A stretch of DNA of 64,000 bases, taken from Lonicera japonica. Taxonomy: Eukaryota > Streptophyta > Magnoliopsida > Dipsacales > Caprifoliaceae. The translations under genes and the position numbers were made by a program. Below are positions 57,314 through 64,000 of this stretch, piece by piece (within the stretch, counting starts at the first letter, position 1; every line of letters begins with the position of its first letter). A model generated the notes under the pieces. The model made no database searches. It was not told the origin of the DNA and was given only the letters and a program-made list of their open reading frames with translations. Location: assembly GCA_021464415.1 (NCBI GenBank), contig JAKCWG010000526.1:36001-100000 (forward strand), written 5' to 3'.

Positions 57314-58629
57314 ATGTCTTTTTATAGCACAAATTCTGATTTTTCTTATATCAAAGCTCGAGATGCTTTGGTATCCTCTGAGAATGGTTTGAATTTCGGT
57401 GTGTTTAGCCCTTTAGCGGCATGGTGTTATCGTCCTGTTTGAATTTCAGTGTGTTCAGCTCTTTACCGGCATGGTGTTATAGTCCTATAGATTTCTCTTT
57501 TTTGTTAGGCGCTTCGTATTTCTGGAGTTTTGTGGATCATCTTTTTTGCTTTGGATTAAATAAGCTTTGCCCGACTTATGAAGAGTTTTCCTGGCTACTA
57601 TGCTCTACACCCGTCTCCCGATGGCTGTTCCTATAAAGGAACTCGGTCCCCGAGATATGCTGATTGGTTTGTTATCTATCCCCCCAGCGGCGTGCGATGG
57701 TTTTATTATCGACGGGCTTCTCGATCTTCACAAAATGGTGAGGTTCTTTCATCGTTATGAGGATAAAGCATCTTATAGCGTGGGGCGTACTGCGGCGGCC
57801 CTGGTCTGCCTTGTTTTTGATATGCTACTGGTGACGGGCTCTTCCCATGTTGATCCGACTATCCTGAGTTTGATATATCAAGCCAAAAATGGAGAGTCCA
57901 TAGTGCCTATCGTTCTTGTAGAGACTCTGAATGGTCTGGATGATCTCCAAAGGGGGGCTCACCCTTTTTTAGGGGGATTCTCCTTTTTTGCTGTATATGT
58001 GGTTGCTGGAGCATTTTCGATCGGTGGGGTTCAACGGGGTTCGGTTGGATAATTTGACACACTTCTTTCGCCGTCCCCTTTTCAGTGCTTTGACCATGTC
58101 TTCCTCTGATTGAATGGTGTGATTTTTGGAGAATTTTTGCGCCATTCGGTAGAACATTCCTCGGTGGAAGCTAAGGGCGATAGTGCTTGGTACAGGTGGT
58201 CAAAACTATGTCCGGCTCCGAGGATTCTGGTTTACCTCTTTCTATCTCCCAGGGCGACTTCTCTAGTAATTTGACGTACCTCAGAATATTCCCCTTGGTC
58301 TGAACAACTTCTCTTATGAGTCTAAATTTGTAACTCCGCATGTTTCCCTATCAGTGGAGAGAATGTGGCGTACTTGAATGACTCGACAGTTCAACTACGC
58401 TCGTTTTGGTATTACACGACCCCTCTGTGCTGACATTATTCTCTCTTGCTGGCAGTCTCTGGAAGGAGAGCTGATTGATGACCCCTTTCAAATGGAATGG
58501 TTCCAATTCATGGATTATGAGGCTATTGAGGATAACAATGTCTTAGCGTACCAGATCTTGGATGAGGCTTGAATTGATTTGGCCACTGACGACCCTGCTT
58601 GGCCACCCCTAGGGTTTAGGTTTTTCTAT
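57314..58629 (+). pseudogene. Antisense gene B pseudogene of copy 2
   Basis: Begins MSFYSTNSDFSYIKARDAL, matching copy 1. A local duplication of about 49 bp (57390-57487, both parts containing TTGAATTTC and GGCATGGTGTTAT) breaks the frame. Stops follow near 57635, 58112, 58376 and 58570. It lacks the 1-nt insertion that breaks copy 1 near 6257, which shows that the ancestral gene was a single frame. Confidence 0.85.
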
Positions 58630-58862
58630 ATGTCTGCATTTTAACAGTCTTCTTTGTAACCTTCGGTGTTCTGAACCACCTTTTAAATAATATACGAGGG
58701 ACTGCTTGTGGAAATATTTTTCCTATAATGATTAAACCGAGCGTGAAGTCACTTCTCAAATTGCCTACGTTCCCCGTTTGAATTTCAAAAAAAACTAAAG
58801 TTGAGTTGGGGCTCAGGTTTACGTAGTTCTTATCTATACATGATACATCTATTGCTAATATT

Positions 58863-61800
58863 TCTTCAAACGATCTATGTTAACTGGTGAATGCAGTAAT
58901 TGTCCGTCTAAGTCCGTGAGTACAGCGGCAACCCCTGTATCAATCTCTTTGACGATATATGGCCCCGTTTATTTCAGTCTGAACTTTCCCCTCAGATTTC
59001 TGGCTAGTTCTCGCATCTCTTTCAACACAATGTCATTCTCATTAATACCCCAAGCCTTTACTTTCTGGTTGAAGGCTCGAGCGATTCTCTTTTGATACCC
59101 TTAATGGTGATACGCGACTTTCAATCTCTTTTCATCTAGCAGGGCCAGCTCGTTATAACGTGCCTGGACCCACTCCAACTCATTGACTTGGTTTTCGAGC
59201 ATTACTCTGGGGGAAGGGACTTCTAACTTAACAAGGAGGACTGTTTCCATCCCATATGTAAGGGAAAACGGGGTTGCCCAGGTAAAAACTCTCTCAGTGG
59301 TGCAGTACCCCCACAGCGCATATGGTAATTTTTTTGGCCAGTCCCGGCAGGTGTCGGTCATCTTATTTAGAATATTCTTCTGATTTTTGTTGGCGGCCTT
59401 AACTGCCCCATTGGTTTGTGGTTTATACGGCGACGATCTGTGCCTGGTGATGCCATATTCTTCCATGACCGCGTTAGCCTCTCTTTCAAAATGGGTGCCA
59501 TTGTCCGAGATGATCTCGCGTGGGACCCCATATCGACAAATGATGTTCCGTCTGATGAATTGGGCAATTTTTCTGGCATCAAGGGTCTTAAAGGATTCGG
59601 CCTCCACCCACTTGGTGAAGTAGTCGATGGCTACTAGTATAAACTCATGGCCGTTGCTTGCCTTGGGTGAGATCTTCCCAATAATGTCGATTCCCCGGGT
59701 CGCGAAAGGCCGAGGGGTGGTCATATTGTACAACTCTTTCAGAGGGAGCTTCTGAGACTTGGCATAGATTTGACATTTGTGACAACAGCGTACGTGATTA
59801 ACGCAGTCATTCTGCAGGGTAGACCAGTAGTAACCTTATCCTGATGATTTTGTGGGCCAGCATATGACCGCTCATATGGGGTCCGTAATCCCCCCATGTA
59901 TCTGATTCATCATCTTGACATATTCTTCTTCAGTGAGGCATTGGAGATGAGTCCCATCGTAATTTCTCTTATACAACCTTCTGGCGCAAAGTATGAATCT
60001 TGACGCTAATCTTCTGAGCGTAACTCGCGTTTTCTTGTCTGTTTGTTCGGGATACTGATGGTTCATCAATAAGTTCCAGATGTCATAAAACCAGGTGGAT
60101 GCGTGCCTACTTTCTTCATCTTCTATCTCCAGGGCCATGCAATGAGCCGGACCTGATGTCTTTTGTACCGTAAGAGTGATTTCTTCCATCCCCTCTGGGA
60201 TATCTATCATAGATGCCAAAGTTGCCAGTGCGTCAGCAAAACTATTTTGTGACCGGGGAACATAGTAGAACTCTGAATGTTCGAATCTCCCTGCGACATC
60301 CTCCAGCCAGGCGAGGTATGGGACTAACTTCTCATCCCTAATCTTCCATTCTATCAGAACCTGATGGACTGCCAATGCCGAATCTCCGTACACTTGTATT
60401 CTATTTATACCCCTTTGGAGTGCAATCTCTAATCTGACTATACAGGCTTCATATTCGGCCATGTTATTGGCGTAGAAGAAGTCTAGATGATAGGATACCA
60501 GGGAATGAATTTGATCTGGGGATACTAACAGGATGCCTATCCCGTTTCCATTTCGGTTGGCGGCCCCGTCAAAGTACAATTTTCAATCTTTATCGGTCTC
60601 AAGATTCATGATAGATTCATCTGGGAACTCGACTTCTTCTAGCATGTCCCCTAATATTGGATTATGGGCCAGGTAGTCAGGTATGATCTTGCCTTTTACT
60701 GCCTTTTGGGTCATGTAGGTGATGTCAAACTCGGAGAGTAGGAATAACCATTTTGCCATACGATTTGAGAGAGCCAATTTCTCGAAGAGGTATTTTAGCG
60801 GATCAATTAGTGATGCTAGGATGACCGAGACAACCAGCATGTAATGACGTAATTTATGCATTACCTAGACAAGAGCGGTGCATGATTTCTCTAAAGGCGT
60901 GTAGTTTACCTCGAACGGGGACAATTTCTTGCTAACATAGTAAATGGCATATTCCTTTTGTGTATCGGTCAGATGTTGGGCTAGCATGGCTCCTATAGCT
61001 GTATCGATGACTGTTAGGTATAGGATTAATGGCAACCCGGTCTGGGGTGGGGCCAATACTGGGGGGTTGGAGAGGTAGTCTTTGATTTTATCGAAAGCCT
61101 CCTGGCACTGATCGTCCCATTCTCTTGGTGAGGATTTCCTCAGGAGCTTAAAGATGGGTTCGCATGTCTAAGTGACTTGAGAGATGAACCTGCTGAAGTA
61201 CTGTAAATTACCCAAAAATTCATGGACTTCTCTCTTGGTACGAGGCTCGGGCATATGTTGGATAGCTTTAACCTTGGCGGGGTCTACCTCGATTCCTTTC
61301 TTACTAACGACATAGCCCAGGAGTTTCCCTTTGGTTACACCGAACACACACTTATGCGGATTGAGTCTCATCTGATACTAGCGAAGACGGTCAAAAAAGG
61401 CCTGTAAGGCTGGAATATGGCCTTCCCTTTCTTTCGACTTGATAATCATATCGTCCATATATACTTCTACTTCTTTGTGGATCATGTCATGGAAGATAGC
61501 CGTAGCTGCCCTTTTATATGTCGCCCCGACGTTCTTCAGCCCGAATGGCATGACAGTGTAGCAATACGTTCCCCACGGTGTTCTGAATGTTGTTTTCTCT
61601 TGGTGATCTGGGTGCATCTTGATCTGATATATCCGGCGAAATCGTCCACGAATGACTTCAAGGCATGGTTGGCAGTATTATCCACTATCAAATCAATGTT
61701 GGGTAACGGGAAATCATATTTCGGGCAAGCCTTGTTGAGATCTCGGTACTCCACACACATGCGGACTTTCCTATTTGCCTTTAGAACAGGCACAATGTTG

Positions 61801-62246
61801 GCTAACCACGAGGGGTACTCAATCACTCGTAAGAACCCCACACTCAACTGTTTCATCACTTCTTCTTTTACTTTTAGGGACCATTTCGGCGTAAGTTTTC
61901 TCAATTTCTGTTTAACGGGTCTGGATTCCTGCTTGGTGTGTATCTTATGCATGACTATCTGGCTGTTTAAACTCGACATACTGGCATAGGACCAGGCAAA
62001 GATATCCACGTACTAATTCAGAGTTTTTGTGAATTCCTTTCTCTCAGTTTCGTCTAAATTTGCCCCAATACGCACCTCTTTCCTTTCCTCTTCGGTCTCG
62101 AGATTAACCACAAAAGTGTCTCCCTCCTCACTTTGTATACGCTGCTCCTCCCTCTCGGGGTGCTCGTTTAGTCTTTCCATATCCATAGAGGCAATCACAG
62201 AATCAAAACTAACAGGATACTGCAAAATGGAATCTACTTCATTGAT
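58863..62246 (-). pseudogene. pol: pol pseudogene of copy 2 (RT to integrase)
   Basis: From 62246 leftward: acidic spacer, RT (62009-61378, with YMDD where copy 1 has YVDD), RNase H (61371-60583), second RNase H (60579-60100), integrase (about 59950-58863). There are many stops and frameshifts. In the integrase core the catalytic Glu is changed to Lys (NGAVKAANK, codon at 59398-59400), so this copy would be inactive even without the stops. It keeps Trp where copy 1 has the integrase nonsense codon. Confidence 0.9.
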
Positions 62247-63510
62247 TGATGGAAACTAAGTTCCAGAATCGTTCAATATTGTGTATAGACCGAACAAAAT
62301 TTTTATGTAAAACCCTAGTGTGGAATCGGATTTTACCTTCGAGATCTCTCTGGTTTGATCTCGTCTCAGCACGAACAGGGATTGATGGAGGCAAATCGAG
62401 AACACGGGCTCGATAGAACCTCAAGATCTTCTATCGTATTCCTTTCGCCGTGCAATCCTGTACCGAGTGTGGGCTGCGGTATCACTAAGATCTCCTCCTC
62501 TACTCTCTACGGCATAAACCCTAAATTCGTGAGAATTATATTGTGTCAAGAGAAGAGTCAAGGCTAGCATATATAAAAGGCTACGATAGGGATCCTAAGG
62601 AGAAATAAGTGTTTGGGCTTATTATGGAAAACTGGAATCCTAATTCGATTAAGAATTGATTCCTTCCATAAATTATAATTCACACCACTAAATAATTATA
62701 ATTGCACTCCCCGTCCTTATCTCAAAATTATATTTCGAGCTCCTTATTATTAAATACTTATTTTTCCCCCACGTTAAGATTACAGATAACCGTCATTTAA
62801 ATTAAATTACTGACAATTATATTTAAATGACTTCTTAATCCTTGAGCCTACCACTTAACTTATTTGACATGTAGGATTAACATAATCCACCTGCAGGGTT
62901 TGACATGATCAAAACTTATAAGCTTCTCAAGGGGTTATCATCAATCCCTATACCGGGACGCGGATTCCGTCAATAATTAATATTCATCTACATATATGTT
63001 GTTCCATCCATTCTAATTTTCTGATAAATAGAATCTCATTTTAATGAGTCATAATACAAAACATTACATATATATGTCTTTAAATTTTTCAAGATGGGAG
63101 CTCGTTCATTTAGCCAAGGGATTAAATCGTGTTATACACATATATAAAAACAATTAACCCAAACTGGTCCTGTTCAATACACATAAAGTGTACTAGCACA
63201 ACGAGTTAAAACTACACCATTTCCTGTAGTCAAGATAAACTACTAAAACTTGTGCTACAATCCTACCGATGGTTGTCCAATTCCATCTAAGATCGTGAAC
63301 CAATAAACTTATATTTAACAAGAACCGATGATATGATCCTCTGTGTGTAAGCTATACTCTACACACCAAATCATCTACTATATGGAATAAAGACACACAC
63401 ATGCACAATATTTAAATAAATAATATATGTAACCATTGCCCATAAAGATCTCTCAATAAAAACCAACCGAAACTATATACACACCCCAATAATAAAATAT
63501 CACTCTAATA
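62247..63510 (-). mobile_element. Inverted copy of the 53510-54817 LTR
   Basis: Starts TGATGGAAACTAAG and ends TATCACTCTAATA, the reverse complement of the LTR at 53510-54817. It interrupts pol of copy 2 in the protease-RT spacer. After about 63450 the match weakens together with sequence quality. Whether it is a solo LTR or the 3' LTR of a full element cannot be told. Confidence 0.8.
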
Positions 63511-64000
63511 TTCAAAACTATACACCCTACAGGTACAAATAACAACTATAAACCCTTACCCCTAAACCCCCTCACACTATTCTATCTCCACCCACAACTC
63601 TATCCCTCACCCAAACAAATTACTCTCACCCCCCTTCCCTATATCCAAATCGGCGTTCATTAAGTGCTATACATCATCCACTTCATATCTCAACCTTTCA
63701 CATTTACCAAATTAACGTCAAAGAGATCTCCGACCCTACACCTCTCACTCTTAAACAAAACAATACAAATTTTTTACTAAAAGACAAAAACCATTAATTC
63801 CTCACTAACAATTAAATTCTCCTTATATCATCCCAACACCCAATCTTACAATTATCCCAACAATTCCTCAAAACCCAATTCCTTAACACACCCACCTTAA
63901 CAAACCACCCCTTCCCCCCCTCCTCCCAAACTCCCATTCCAACCACACAAACCCAATCCCCCCCCCCCAATCTATCTCAATCCCCACCTCACCCCCCCCC
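63511..64000. other. G-poor, C/A-rich terminal sequence, probably unreliable
   Basis: The last 490 bases contain very few G residues, many C runs and no recognisable homology, and end in a C run. The change starts within the preceding LTR, where its sister copy is normal. This fits a low-quality contig or read end better than biology. No gene is annotated. Confidence 0.6.

Larger units (their letters stand above)
48254..62246 (-). mobile_element. Tat-lineage element copy 2, decayed, 5' part missing
   Basis: Collinear with copy 1: 3' LTR (48254-49793), 3' region, antisense genes A and B, then pol on the minus strand up to the protease-RT spacer, where an inserted LTR begins at 62247. Gag and the 5' LTR are not in the window. 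It has many stops and indels, so it is much older than copy 1. It also holds a solo LTR in gene A (53510-54817). Confidence 0.9.

Noticed and set aside
63511..63600. Continuation of copy 2 pol after the LTR (ACAGGTACAA also at about 10159)
   Set aside because: Only about ten bases match and the surrounding sequence is of doubtful quality.

Overview
The window looks like intergenic plant DNA, probably from a eudicot with a large genome. It is almost entirely nested long-terminal-repeat (LTR) retrotransposons. I see no ordinary host gene, tRNA, rRNA locus or CRISPR array. The plant assignment rests on Tat-, Athila- and chromovirus-type Ty3/gypsy proteins, a Cassandra element carrying 5S rRNA-like sequence, and GT-AG introns.

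Layout. (1) 1-15955: a Tat-lineage element on the minus strand (copy 1), with its 3' LTR lying left of the window. It has a 5' LTR (14394-15955), a tRNA primer site, a leader, gag and pol (protease, RT, RNase H, a second RNase H, integrase). Downstream of pol are two genes on the opposite strand: gene A (five exons, plant-mobile-domain-like) and gene B (DUF7745-like). (2) 15956-17240: gag start and LTR of an older minus-strand element. (3) 17290-19990: AT-rich DNA with an unidentified broken ORF and a palindrome-rich, LTR-like stretch. (4) 20003-36335: a decayed plus-strand Tat element of another family, also with antisense genes A and B. It is interrupted by a 2.9-kb solo LTR (30333-33217, target duplication TCTAG) and an intact-looking Cassandra (34964-35799, duplication AACTC). 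(5) 36336-43858: an Athila element truncated in the integrase. (6) 43980-45270: a chromovirus remnant. (7) 45271-48253: LTR-like fragments. (8) 48254-62246: copy 2 of the first Tat family, decayed, with a solo LTR inside gene A and an inverted copy of that LTR at 62247-63510. (9) 63511-64000: G-poor sequence that looks like a degraded contig end.

The most interesting signal is regulatory. In the copy 1 family, the 12-bp palindrome TGTCGCGCGACA occurs nine times just upstream of the LTR TATA box, three times upstream of the gene A TATA box and three times upstream of the gene B TATA box. I noticed it nowhere else in the element. The second Tat family has the same architecture with a different palindrome (about AACCGTACGGTT), upstream of its LTR TATA box and its antisense gene B TATA box. 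I infer that these elements carry a private regulatory circuit in which one sequence-specific factor acts on both the LTR and the antisense genes. An element-encoded anti-silencing or autoregulatory protein is an attractive but unproven candidate.
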